NCBI GenBank assembly: GCA_015178975.1
Contig: WHVD01000216.1
Coordinates: 1 to 64,000, forward strand
DNA length: 64,000 nt
From: Hysterangium stoloniferum
Lineage: Eukaryota; Basidiomycota; Agaricomycetes; Hysterangiales; Hysterangiaceae
Direction of reading: 5' to 3'
Part shown: piece by piece, positions 25,800 through 37,302 of the stretch
Numbering within the stretch: the first letter of the stretch is position 1
How the letters are laid out: every line of letters starts with the position of its first letter
Program-made: the position numbers and the translations under genes
The notes under the pieces: generated by a model
Database searches by the model: none
Seen by the model: the letters and a program-made list of their open reading frames with translations, nothing else
Told to the model about the DNA's origin: nothing

Positions 25800-27060
25800 T
25801 ATAATTACATGATCGTCACACAATCTAACAGGTTACCTAGGACTTTTTGCCTATATTTCATCATCTATATTATCACCGTAATCACCATCTTTTCAGGACC
25901 CCATCTGTAGTATTCACCTTTCCAGCAATCCCGCGATCCACCATTCAGTCCTCTGACACCAGTGTCCCTGACAATGGTGTTCCAACAACTCATTTGTTGA
26001 GTGATTTCCTTTTTGGGTCACACTTCTCCACTTTGCTCATGATAGCCTTCCACTATTCCCTGCATCATTTACTTGTGGCATTCACTTTTCTTTGAATTCC
26101 TATTGTTTTGTTTAATTTGTATATTCATCATTTTGATCTGTTACCTATTTTCCACATCTCACTCTTCCAACTATTGCTTGTAATTCTATTTTGGAACTCC
26201 ATCATGTTCTGTATCATTCCATGGAGCTAGTTAGTATAAACTCCTCTACCTGTACTCTCCTATTCCTCAGTTTGAATATTGACTTAGGTCCCCCTGTTCT
26301 AGTCTTTGCACAAGTTTAATTCTAGTACTGTTAGGATCCTAACCTTTTGGGCCTCCACAGCTTGTTTTCACTCTGACAACCCTCCAGCAACCTCTACCTA
26401 GGTTTTTCAGTGGATATTCTGAGGGCTTTCCAGAAATGGTCTGGGGATTTCCTGGGAGACACTCTGGGGGAATAGTCCACAGAGCTTCTGGAAAATTATC
26501 TGGGATATCAGAATATTACCAGGGTATGAGAAGGACTTGGTTTCAGCTTATGTCCTGTGCCCTTGTACACACATTCTTATTTCAAGCTCATGGATGATTA
26601 CATTAAAAATATAAATACCTGGAGTTCTGAGGAGTTCCAGACATTAAGCAGACAGAAAGAGCAAAGGAGTAGATTAGACTAATTTGAGATACAAACTGGG
26701 GAGTATGTAAGTACATACATAAGTATGTTCTAACCCTCCAGGTTCCTGGAGCCCATCCTCTTTATCCCTAGGAACTCCCCCTTGTTTAGACTTTAACAAG
26801 TACTTACTCCTTTGGCCAGTCCAATATTTAATCCATCTTCAACCTTAGACTTGGGCTCTCAAGTTATTAGCTGAGTGTTGGTTGACTTATAGTTTTGATA
26901 TATACTTCTTGTTTACTTGAAATACCAGGGCAACCAGACAATTTATGTGGGAGCACAACACATAAGTGGAAGCCAAACTTCACTTGTTTTAGAACTGGAC
27001 CCCTGGTTAAGTACATACAGGCCTCCCAGTTTTCTACCTAGTCCCCTCTTTATCCCAACA
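25800..27060. repeat. Degenerate LTR fragments in both orientations
   Basis: About 26326-26590 on the minus strand resembles the 3' end of the LTR family seen at 1300-2041 (GCACAGGACATAAGCTGAAA-like block, end AGGATCCTAACA). About 26930-27010 on the plus strand has a similar block (CACAACACATAAGTGGAAGC). The neighbouring T/C-rich sequence resembles LTR interiors. The copies are old and incomplete. Confidence 0.4.
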
Positions 27061-27639
27061 CCTTCACAATTCTACATAATCCTGCCCTTCAGAAAATTGA
27101 ATGAAAACCAGGATTTTCTACCTGAAAAAACCCTATGCCAAGATGAGGTTTCTCTCAAATTTTTGTCAAGGGGAAAACTTCAAAGAAATGTAGAATTTAA
27201 TTATGTTTGAAATCATTGAAAAAATTATATATTTCAACATGTTTTCCTTGGTCACAAACACTATGGAAATTCAAGGAATGTGTTTGTGAAATCTTGACCG
27301 TTTTTTTCACCTGAGCTTGGAGGTTTTTTAAGGTGAAAAACCCTGAATCGATTTGTACAGATTCAGCACAAAAATCTTCCCGGGTTGTCACAAATCATTT
27401 GTGACAAATCATCACGGCGAATGGTGACCAATGGTGACCTATTAGTGTGACGTGTCTGTGTCACATGACGGTGTTTAGGTCCACTACGGTCCACAACTGC
27501 CAGATGGGTATGCGGTGTCAAAAGTTCTATAATATGCTATACTTCTGAGTTAGAAAAGTTTTCCCTCAGTGCTCGTTTACTACGAGACTGAGGTCAGTAG
27601 ATATTCTAGATAATGATGTTCTATAACTGATACTTGTTA

Positions 27640-27735
27640 AGTTTTCGTGGTGCTGTTCCTAGACCGTATAACTTTCCGTTTGTCTGAGTGAGGTGGCAGT
27701 ACTCGTTGTAAACGGATAAGGACTAAATAAGTACA
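27640..27735 (+). repeat. Interspersed repeat shared with about 51,600
   Basis: The block GGTGCTGTTCCTAGAC...AACTTTCC...TTTGTCTGAGT...AACGGATAAGGACTA recurs at 51605-51690 with small differences. It appears without coding capacity and is probably an LTR or MITE end. Confidence 0.5.
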
Positions 27736-27871
27736 AATAGACCTTATGTAACCCATAGTACGCGGTGAATCCCCAATGCTGCGACCCGAGCCCTAATGCT
27801 CGCAATCCGTCGCTAACCCGAAATCCCAGAAAAGTCAACAATACTGATTTATTATTAGTACATTTGTTATA

Positions 27872-29083
27872 GGTTAGCAATCATAGAATATAGTGCTCGT
27901 TTACTACGAGACTGAGTACATTTGTTATAGTTCTGTATTACAACATGTTCCACCTCAGATATATAAACCATAGATACCATGCTATTATACATCCATTATA
28001 AGAGACTAAGTTTAAAACTGAGCCTTGATAGGGAAGAGTCGGCTGCACTCCGGGATTGAGAGGTCCCCTTCTGTAAATGATGGAGCCTCAGGAAAATTAA
28101 CGACAAAACCTTCATAAACATGCGGTCTAAACACGGAATCATTCCAAAGATAAATCCTCCAGCGCCTAGGTGGAAGTGAGCCCCCTGACGCATGCACATC
28201 GATGGCAACAGTAAAAAAAATTTTACATCTTAAATTAATTATATTTATAGGTATATTATAGGGGAAGTTCGAGGAGGAACAAGTCAGGAGGGCTGTGAAC
28301 ACGACTCGAGTCGTCGAGTCAGTGAAGTCTACCGTTAAACAGCTGACCGCCGGCCTTCGGTAGCAGTGGAGACACATAACCTAATAGCTTCCCCATCTCT
28401 TTGTATCCAGTCCGTTTTGCTATCTTGACCTTCACTCCCTCTACCCCTTCTTCATCAATAGTGTCAGAAAATTGATGAAGAAGGGGTAGAGGGAGTGAAG
28501 GTCAAGATAGCAAAACGGACTGGATACAAAGAGATGGGGAAGCTATTAGGTTATGTGTCTCCACTGCTACCGAAGGCCCCGGATGTCTTACCTGTTGGCG
28601 GTCAGCTGTTTAACGGTAGACTTCACTGACTCGACGACTCGAGTCGTGTTCACAGTCCTCCTGACTTGTTCCTCCTCGAACTTCCCCTATAATATGCCTA
28701 TAAATATAATTAATTTAAGATGTAAAAATTTTTTTACTGTTGCCATCGATGTGCATGCGTCACGACTCAGGGGGCTCACTTCCACCTAGGCGCTGGAGGA
28801 TTTATCTTTGGAATGATTCCGTGTTTAGACCGCATGTTTATGAAGGTTTTGTCGTTAATTTTCCCGAGGCTCCATCATTTACAGAAGGGGACCTCTCAAT
28901 CCCGGAGTGTAGCCGACTCTTCCCTATCAAGGCTCAGTTTTAAACTTAGTCTCTTATAATGGGTGTATAATAGCATGCTATCTATGGTTTATATATCTGA
29001 GGTGGAACATGTTGTAATATGAAGCTATAACAAATGTACTCAGTCTCGTAGTAAACGAGCACTATATTCTATGATTGCTAACC
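27872..29083. mobile_element. Foldback element: 1.2-kb near-perfect palindrome
   Basis: Left arm (27872-28459) and right arm (28471-29083) are inverted copies with only a few differences, around an 11-nt centre (28460-28470). The ends read GGTTAGCAATC and GATTGCTAACC. Each arm has the same open frame, about 120 aa on the outward strand (28012-28377 minus, 28553-28943 plus), ending in IPECSRLFPIKAQF. No transposase is encoded. The structure fits a foldback DNA transposon or an inverted duplication. The right end directly abuts the duplicated gene block, with no spacer. Confidence 0.75.
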
Positions 29084-30239
29084 AACTTCCTCTTCGAAGG
29101 TGTAGCAATAGTTCTGACATGTGTGTGCGATTGAACAGTACGGTAAACACATACGGCGAACCAATAGCATTGGTTCGGTATTATGGTGTGTGTAGTCTAC
29201 GGCTTGAAGGCGGACGACTTTGACCAAAGTAACGAGCTTTGATAGAGTGAATGGCTCTCTAATGCCCCTCAGATCAATTGATTCGAGTGTCTCAAACTCC
29301 CGCCATGGCTCGAGGAAGGCAGTGGTACCGTCAGGAGAAAATTGGAGCTCGTCTGAGGCGTCCTGGGAAGACGATGAGATGGAAGCGTCGACGGATATAT
29401 CGGTCAAAGAACGAGGCGGGGACTTTCTGCTTGTTTTCGTGGATCCTATGTCAGGGTTGGAAGCACTTTCCGGAGACAAGTCACTAAGAGGGAAATTGGA
29501 GGTAGGAGGAACAGTGGTGGGAAGGTTAGACCCAGGATGTTCCTCGTTCTTCTCCTTCCTAAGTCGTTCCACCACAACATAAGATCTTCTAGGAGTTCGC
29601 TGGGGTCCTTCGGTTTGTTCAACGAGATGACATCAAAGAAATTCGTGTTCCGGATAGCGCAACATCTTGTTAAACTCGACGCGCTCTACTGTAATCCTGT
29701 CAGGGTGCTTGTCCATCGTCACGCAACTGGAGGCATCTATGATTGGAATCTTAGTCGTCTTCCGAGTATCAGCGAAGGTGCCATTCTCCCTGTGAAACAG
29801 GAATTTGCTATTTTCATTGCTCATGATGTAGTGGCGTAGATAAACGGCGAACTGGTAGCTGAAACGAAGGAGATACGCTAACATGATCGTAGTGCCTGTT
29901 CAGTGTTAAATAGTAGATATATATATTCAAACACGAGGTTGGATTTTACTATGGACAAAGTCCAAGTTTTCGCAATGCGAGGAGGGAAACGCAACGTCGA
30001 TCCTCGAGGCGAATGACACACTGGTACACAGGATAGCGCTTGCGTTTTGAGAAGCAAGTAGTAAAGACGCCCGGCTACTTGACACGAGGATTGGCAACCT
30101 TGGCGATACGGACCAACTGTGGCCAATAGATAAGTTATCAAAATGAGTGTTAATCTAACGATGCGTTTGAAAATAACACAGCCAGCGAATCGAGACAGGG
30201 CCGTGTTTCCGTGTATCGGGGCAAACGGGGGTGATAGAC
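29084..30239 (-). pseudogene. Truncated copy of the 21.3-22.5 kb gene with its promoter
   Basis: This is a near-identical copy of 21787-22926. The start (MSNENS) is at 29825-29820. Early in the frame a TTA leucine codon of the parent has become TGA (after PEHEFL, near 29633), and the 3' third including the coiled-coil exons is missing, because the block is cut at the foldback element. The frame remains readable downstream of the stop, so the inactivation is recent. Confidence 0.85.
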
Positions 30240-30276
30240 ACATGTCCTGTTTTCCTTTGTTCCACTCTTACACTGT

Positions 30277-30341
30277 TCCACCTCAGATATATAAACCATA
30301 GATAGCATGCTATTATACACCCATTATAAGAGACTAAGTCT
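30277..30341 (+). repeat. Detached piece of the foldback arm
   Basis: About 65 bp (CCACCTCAGATATATAAACC ... ATTATAAGAGACTAAGT) is almost identical to a segment of both arms of the 27.9-29.1 kb palindrome. It begins about 35 bp beyond the end of the duplicated gene block. Confidence 0.7.
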
Positions 30342-31095
30342 ATCGTATAGTCGCCGTTCTACAAGTGTGTCGGTAATAGTGAGAAGGTCAATCCTCTTGT
30401 AGCATTTCGAACGAAAGATTGCGAATGAGTGTAATCGATGCTTCGGCGATTAGACATGATCCTTGCCGTGCAGCAGTTCAGTCTTCGTTCACGGAGCCCC
30501 TTTAATTGCCTGGGTAGCTGCGTCACTGAACACCCTTTTTAAGATGGTTTCAAATAATAACACGTACTCCTCAGCCTTGTCCTGATCAACGCAGCGTTTG
30601 TAGGAGGACCTGAAAGGCCACAATCGGTGTCGGAGAACAGCCGATATCTATTTCTACCATCATGATTATGATTAACCAGTAAGAGTTTTTAACCCAGTGA
30701 TATGTGGGGCCAATGAAAGCTTTCTGTGTGATTGCAATGTGGGAATAATTTGAGCCAAACGGTTGAGTGTGCATGTGAAACCACATGCAGCTCACCGTAT
30801 ATACGGGGGTTGTCAATGCAGATGACTCCTTTTGTGTTTGACAGCGTATTCAATAATGATAGTTCCCCAATGTTTCATTCTCACTTATTTATTAGCAATT
30901 ATCTAACTGTAGTCTACGAGGAACTGTGTCGCTGCAGTAAAAATGTCTGACCAGCCTTCCGGTTTGTCATACACCATATCTCGAATGACAAAAAAAAATT
31001 CAAGCTGTTGCAACGTGCTTGTCTGGTTTCATAGTAATATATATCACAGAAAATAAGGGGCCAGAATAATGGATTCTGGGCTGGTGCGCCGAGAT
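30342..31095. other. No gene recognised
   Basis: Intergenic sequence downstream of the F-box gene. Only short unsupported frames are present. Confidence 0.35.
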
Positions 31096-31955
31096 CTAGG
31101 CACTGCAAATATCAAGGAGCATCTGAACACACGCTTCTGTGACGTCCTTCCAGGGTGCTTTGGAAGGATCCTTCGATTCTGCCATCAAGACGGCATTGTG
31201 TCGATTCTCACACATGATGTCAATACGGTCGCCGGCCCAGGTACCACGGTGGATGTCTCCTTGATAGGCCATAGACGAAGAGGGATCATAAGACCAGCAA
31301 ATACGCGATAATATGGCCTGTGTGATACCCATCTCTTCCAGGTCGGCTTCCGCAGTTATGCCACTTTCGCGGATATACTCTTTCTTAGACAGATTTCGAA
31401 CGACTCGTACTTGAGGCAACCTTTTCTCAACAATCTCTTGAAAAATGTACCAATCAGGTGACCATGGCACCATTGCCGCTGGAGGAAGTATGCCATTGTC
31501 TTTGTTCCAGTATTCAAATTCATGGGTCCACGAATACAGACCTCCTGCTTCAGAAACCTCGACAAGCTCTTCCTCAGTAAGCATTCCAGGGGGGTAGTCA
31601 TCCTTCAAAACATAATCTCCAACACAAATAATGCGATGTTGGGCCGCAAGAGGAACGACAGCTTCCATTGCCGTTGGTAGAATAGTTTTAATAGCATCCC
31701 ACATCACCCAGCAAGTTATTGCAAGGGAGACGGCGTCTTCGACTGGGAGGGCATTAAAGATGGAGAGATGAATATCATATGGGAGCTGTTCAATTTTACT
31801 TTTTGGGTATTTGGAGCTACATATTCTGTTATGGACGTGATTCTTTTTGAGAGAGTGTAAACATACCTGCCGTCCCTAGGCCGAACGATTCCGTGATCAA
31901 AGCCTTCGCGGATAGACCAATTCCTTTCGATATTTTCCATCACAACGTCACACAT
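31096..31955 (-). CDS. F-box-like protein, 269 aa
   Basis: Exons at 31955-31867 and 31816-31096 join through a 50-nt GT-AG intron in frame. Directly after the junction the protein reads IEQLPYDIHLSIFNALPVED followed by AVSLAITC, a good F-box motif (Leu-Pro start, Ile-Phe centre, Leu-Ala end). F-box domains bind Skp1 and place the protein in an SCF ubiquitin ligase; the substrate is unknown. The C-terminal part has the landmarks ILSRICWSYDPSSS, GDIHRGTWAGDRIDI and WKDVTEACV, which I recall from a large Agaricomycete F-box family of unknown targets. The start ATG at 31955 is the only in-frame choice before the intron. Confidence 0.75.
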
Positions 31956-32837
31956 TACAGGCCAACATAGTAATACTATGATGTTACGGTGTTCGTTCCA
32001 AAAGAATTCGCCTAACTTTGACCCGAAATTGTTGAGAGGAATAAGCCGTTGTGCATCTAAATCGACTCTTAAAGGGTGATGTTATCGATGGCAACTTGAG
32101 TAACAATTATTGAAATTATCTACACACATACGCCAATACTGTCCCATTTGGTAAGAGAAGAATGTTGTTTCAGAAGATGTCGCAGTTGATAAGTTGTTTA
32201 TGGCAAAAAACAGGTTTGAGATTGAGAAAGCAGGGTTTTAAAAAGGGTTGGACGAAGGTGACGCGTCACATCAATCTGTAGATCAACCACGAGGTCCAGA
32301 AAGAATTATATAAAACGATTTCACCTTAATGTCCGTAGGTAAAAAAAAAAACTGATTGATGTAAATGTGTCAAGGAGTCGTGTGTGTGGCTGACGTTTGT
32401 TGAAAAGTAGGCGTTGTTTGAGAACACATCTCCGACCAGCCATGCGGTTCTGTTGTGCCCCGCATCTACGGAGCAATCGAAACTAAAGTAAAGGTCATCA
32501 TTCAATAGGTAATGGAGTTTACTGTAATGCAGGGTATAGTGAAATTACGACATCCAGTTGTGTATATTGTACTTGTATCCTTTGAAGACCACCAGATTGA
32601 TCAAGAATAGTTGTTTTTTCACTGAGGGCCCCGCTATTGCCGCTACCAACGGTCACTGAATCCATGCTACCATAGGGATAAACAAGCACGGGTACGGTAT
32701 TACTCGTGGGGTTTCCAAAAAAAAGGTGAGCCTAATTGTTATATCTATTTTCCTTGTGACATGATCAAGCTGCGCATCCAATGATCACTCCACTTCAGAG
32801 CATTATAGTAAGTGATCATTCTGATCACTTTAACCTC
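31956..32837. other. No gene recognised
   Basis: Upstream region of the F-box gene, with a short A-run near 32341. No coding frame is supported. Confidence 0.35.
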
Positions 32838-33155
32838 ATGCTTCAATTCCCAATCTGTCGTATCCATCGTTTGCTCAAGAAAGCCAACTATGCTCAGCGT
32901 GTCGGTGCCGGTGCACCTGGTGAATAACTTTGATTTGTGTGATCAACCTGGTATAATATTAATGCAGTTTACCTTCCTTTCCTCGAGTATCTTGCTGCTG
33001 AGTTCCTCGAGCTTGCCAGTAACGCAGTCCGTGATACACCATCCCACGTCACTTGTAACTCGCTATCCAAAACGGTGAGGGATTGAACAACCTTATCGGA
33101 CATGTCGTCATCTTCCAGGGTGGTGTTGTCCCCTACATTCAAGCCGAGGTTGGCC
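32838..33155 (+). pseudogene. Histone H2A pseudogene
   Basis: 32841-32919 reads [20 protein letters not shown] then VGAGAP. An intron-like 48-nt gap follows (32920-32967, GTGAAT ... TGCAG) at the usual AP/V position, then VYLPFLEYLAAEFLELASNA and, in another frame, IPRHL ... LAIQNGEGLNNLIGHVVIFQ with GGVVPYIQAEV. This is the histone fold of H2A. About five residues (the KKTRI region) are missing with a frame change, CAG after PRHL is replaced by TAA, and several core residues are altered. The N-terminal tail is not found. It still has an intron, so it is a duplicated gene copy rather than a processed one. Confidence 0.85.
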
Positions 33156-33392
33156 CCAGTTGTTATCACTGCGTTCTGTTACTAGCGCATAATCGGAAAC
33201 TAGACTGGTCAACTCGTTCCCTTTCCTTTCCTTGCCATCCCCCTTATGCCTCAAGTTCCTTCAGTATCGTCAGCAACAGGAAATCTTACTCCAAATTACT
33301 ATATACACACCACCAGCTCCAACTTCGTCAAGTCTCATGGTCGGACGCTCTTACTACAAAGTGTGAACTTGTCTGGATCCTTATAGACACCC

Positions 33393-33743
33393 GTGGGCTC
33401 GCAGACGCAAGTTCTTGAGAACTTTTGGGAAGACACGGAGTCTGGCGGGAAGAAGTTTATTGTCCGGCTGTGGAACTTGGAGGATGGCTCTGCGGATGTG
33501 TATTTAACGAGTCTTAACGTGGGGTTTCACATAGGTATGTGGTCACTTGAGAGGCCTTGGAACGCGAAGGTCCGTGGGTTATACCCTGCGCTGCGCTCTT
33601 TATTTCCACGAACTAACACCCTTAGACAGGAAAGTAAATTCATGGACTACACCGTTCGTATCCTACGAAAATGCGTAGAGTACGGATCAATGTCTTCATT
33701 GTCCCTCACCAAGATATTGTACATTGTTATTAGCACCATTTAA
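33393..33743 (+). CDS. Hypothetical frame, 116 aa
   Basis: An open frame behind the H2A pseudogene encodes a globular-looking protein with EDTESGGKKFIVRLWNLEDG, a possible beta-sandwich type segment. A GT-AG junction (TTCACATAG/GTATGT) within it suggests that the true exon structure differs. The family is not recognised. Confidence 0.25.
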   Translation: MGSQTQVLENFWEDTESGGKKFIVRLWNLEDGSADVYLTSLNVGFHIGMWSLERPWNAKVRGLYPALRSLFPRTNTLRQESKFMDYTVRILRKCVEYGSMSSLSLTKILYIVISTI

Positions 33744-34082
33744 TTATATCCTTTATGGCATCCCTCAAGTGCTCTCACTTCACCGGCAGTTCAAGCGCAC
33801 CCCATTGGACCCTAATTGTCTGGGGTACGAACGCCACATGACAACCACCCAATCCGGAATAGTCCACTGTGAGTACCCCGCTCCCCAGTCCCCCGACCCT
33901 CCCTCGCTCCCCATCATGCTCTGGTCGACCGACTACGGGCGACTCGCCGCCCAAACCCTTTTCCACGCAATCCTGACTCGGTGAATGCGGAAATGACACA
34001 CAATACGACATGGGGGTGGCAAAAGGATGTCCATCGCATACGTCAATCCCACCCCGAAGCAACCCATTTCGTGAAAATCTTT

Positions 34083-34900
34083 AGGTGCCTCTAGTGATAT
34101 TGATATTAGTGTATCAGGAAAACCGTCTTCAAATTCTTGGCATGTAACTTGAGTAATGGCAATGCCATTCAGACATACATGCATTTATGGTGGATTTGGT
34201 GACGGGGGAGTGTGAATTGATCATATCAGTGTACCTTATTAATGTAATGGTCTGGGAAACAGCTATGATCAAGGCAATGGAATGAAAGTCTCCCTCCGGT
34301 TTGAACTTTTGAATTCGTACAATGAGTGGCGACTGTGGCCCTCTGGACTGGATATGCCTTTACCTTGAATTTCCCAGTTCACTCAACGGGCCCACATCAT
34401 TATTTCGGATTTATGTCAATCAAGGAGTTTGATATTGGATGATATCATAAATACAGTCGCCGATTACCCTCTACACCTAGTAGTTTGCATTGTCTTAGTA
34501 TCTGAATCCTGATCCTATATATAGAGCTTGCTTAACTCGAAGCACTGCAGAGCCCTCCAGAGCTCGAAATCGACATATCTGCTATACTTATTACCCACGC
34601 AACGCCACATACATCCCGGAAAGGATATTATGGCCTGTTACTGCCTACTACTGTGGCCATAACCTCCAAAATCTGTTGCTCATTTAAATACGCTTTCAAG
34701 GTGGTAAATAATTCTTGTATTCTTGAATGTCGATGGTTGGCATACCACTGGTATAGGCGAGTGCGATTCCCCGACTCCATTCCACAACCTTTGCATCTCT
34801 CTCCATCCAATTGAAATCGCTGTAAGATGTCGGGAGGCTGGCCGCCTCGTATACCTGTGGGGATCTCTTGCGATGTAACAAGTACCAAATGGGACGTAGA
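34083..34900 (-). pseudogene. Chimeric pseudogene: CMD 3' end fused to another gene fragment
   Basis: On the minus strand, 34760-34530 matches the end of exon 3 of the CMD gene at 45173-45542 (LAYT ... PTIDIQEY ... LNEQQILEVMATVVG), and 34530-34237 matches its 3' flank. Directly upstream, 34875-34770 instead matches the C-terminal exon region of the 21.3-22.5 kb gene; the shared DNA runs from TGTAA.ATGTC to ACC.GTGGGGATC. The two parts do not continue in one sensible frame. 34083-34215 is repeated at 35066-35201. The copy lacks exons 1 and 2 of CMD and is diverged throughout. Confidence 0.7.
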
Positions 34901-36706
34901 AAAATCGCTGAGGACCTTGACTACGTCCCGCCCGTGTATATTTTAAATTAATATCGAACATTCGTTGTATTTAGAGACTGTGATACTAGCATCATGGTAT
35001 TGCTGCAATGGCGTCCGTGGTTCGATATAGATTAGTCCTATTATTATAATTTGGAATGAATATTAAAAATAGTATTAGTGGATCAGGAGGGCAGTGTTCA
35101 ATTCCAGGCATTTAACCTGAGTAAAAGCCATGTCATCTAGGTTTGCATACATCTCTGGTGGGTCTGGTGAAAGGGGGGGAGTGTGAGTTGAAGGGAAACT
35201 GCATCAGTAAAATGGTATTGGGCGCTAAATGGCTTGAGAGCCGTCAGGAACGCTTACTAGTCTAGACCTCCACCAAGAGAGTCCGGGCGCTTCCAGAACT
35301 CTCCAGAAGTGGTAAATGTGCGTCCGGGCAGCTCCAGCATATTCCATGAGTGGCGCTTATGTCCCAACTCCTCCTGCACACGCGGAAGCGACACATGCAT
35401 GGGTGCACCTGTAGTACCCACGCACCCATATCTAGTTAGGCGCAGAACACTAGCGCTGCTCGCCTTATAGTTAGATAGGATAGCCATTGTCTCCCTCTCC
35501 CGGAAATAATACTGTTTTATAATTCTGCCTTGAATAATAATAAAAATTTCCCTCGCGTATTCTTATGTACTCACAAAGCTATTATCAGACATGACAACTG
35601 CCCCAACAACACACCTGTACTTTCGGCAACAGCATCAGTAAAATGGTATTGGGCGCTAAATAGCTTGAGAGCCGTCAGGAACGCTTACTAGTCTAGACCT
35701 CCACCAAGAGCGTCCGGGCGCTTCCAGCACTCTCCAGAAGTGGTAAATGTGCATCCAGGCAGCTCCAGCATATTCCATGAGTAGTGCTTATGTCCCAACT
35801 CCTCCTGCACACGTGGAAGCGACACATGAGTGCACCCGTAGTACCCACACACCCATATCTAGTTAGGTAGCGCTGCTCGCCTTATAGTTAGATAGGATAG
35901 CTGTTGTCTCCCTCTCCCAGAAATAATACCGTTTTATAATTCTGTCTTGGATAAAAAAAATTATTTTCCCTCACATATTCCTATGTACTCACAAAGCTAT
36001 TAGCAGACATGACAGCTGCTCCCACAACATGTCCACAAATACCTGTACATACTTTCGGCACACTCCAGCACTTAGAGCTTAACTGCAAACACATTCAAAC
36101 TCCGCTTGAAAATTTTTTTTGTACTTTTCTCGATTCACCCATCCTTACATTTTATTTTGTCATTGTTTTTGTTACTTTCTTCTGATCACCAAATGAATCA
36201 AGCTAGTGTTAGCCCAAGTATGTTCAATTTTCTTTGCCTTTCTTTATATTTACATAATGCCATTCACAGGTTTGTCACCATCTCCACCACCACCTCTGCT
36301 CCTTGTTCTGCCCCCATCTCTGCCTCTGCCCCAGTTTCTGCCTCCATCTCCACCTTGACCTCCACTTCTGCCTTGGCCTCCACTTTAGGCTCAGCCTCCA
36401 CATCCACTACTATATCTCATGAGTTGAGTCTCAGCCTTAGTGCTAGGACTGGCCTTCCAGAGTATTGCGATCATTACCAAACGATGACAACATAGTCTGG
36501 TACAAAACTGAAAGGCAACTTGTGGAGTTGGCTGTGTCGAACACAGATGGGTTCAGCAGCGGTGATTCTGCACTACACACTGAGCTGCAAGGAGGGGAAG
36601 ATCCGTCTATGATAGATCCATCCATGAATAATGTGAGTGTTCTGAGTAATGGCATTGCAATATCTTCGTTATTCACCTTACTTCATAATATTCAAGTCTT
36701 ACCAGC

Positions 36707-36997
36707 ATGAGGGACGTCCGTGCCATAACAGAGGCGAGGGAGGTGTTCGCAAAAATTTGCTCGCAGCAAGACGAGCTTCAAGAGTGTGTCAAGTTTCTGC
36801 AAGAGTGCAGCACAGAGATGGAGTACGATTTGAGTATTGTACGGAAGCAAGCCCAGGAGGCCGACATCTCCCACCGGTTAGCTGAGAATATCAGTCAGCA
36901 CTTCATAGAGGCGACTGCAGCCCTCTATGAAGAAAACCGACAACTTACCCAGGCACTCAAGCATGCCTACACTATTTTCGTAGAACAGATCAGTTGA
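36707..36997 (+). CDS. Coiled-coil frame inside the nested element, possibly captured
   Basis: A 96-aa open frame encodes an almost purely helical, heptad-like protein (AREVFAKICSQQDELQECVK, then LYEENRQLTQALKHAY). It follows an intron-like CTTACCAG acceptor at 36700-36707. It sits exactly where the intact relative at 42.2-44.5 kb has the DUF6532 core. A captured host fragment is the simplest reading; function unknown. Confidence 0.4.
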   Translation: MRDVRAITEAREVFAKICSQQDELQECVKFLQECSTEMEYDLSIVRKQAQEADISHRLAENISQHFIEATAALYEENRQLTQALKHAYTIFVEQIS

Positions 36998-37302
36998 TGT
37001 TTATAACAACGGGAATGCAGCCATGGGATAATGGCGACCAATCCGATTTGGAGCATTGCGAATCATCCACCAGTGACATGGACTCGGGCGATGACAGGAC
37101 TTGGATGCTTAGTATGTCTATGTCTAGGTTTCAAATCGGTGAAATTGTACTAGTGATTAGTTCATTACTGCTGGCAGCATCTAGAATTACTTAAAATCAA
37201 GCTTTTTAAAAAGTTAAATAATATTAGTTTTCAAAGCCATTTGACTGGGACAGCGGGGTAATTAAAAGAAAAATTTATTAATATATAAACAATATACAAG
37301 AC

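Noticed and set aside
28012-28943. Two mirrored 120-aa frames as real genes
   Set aside because: They are the same frame seen twice because of the palindrome. No family or splice support was found, so they are described within the foldback element.
33083-33418. A separate plus-strand gene
   Set aside because: Its first part is the end of the histone H2A pseudogene; the remainder has no coding features.
36105-36495. Independent Ser/Thr/Pro-rich protein
   Set aside because: It is the copied exon of the DUF6532-like gene inside the nested transposon, not a separate gene.
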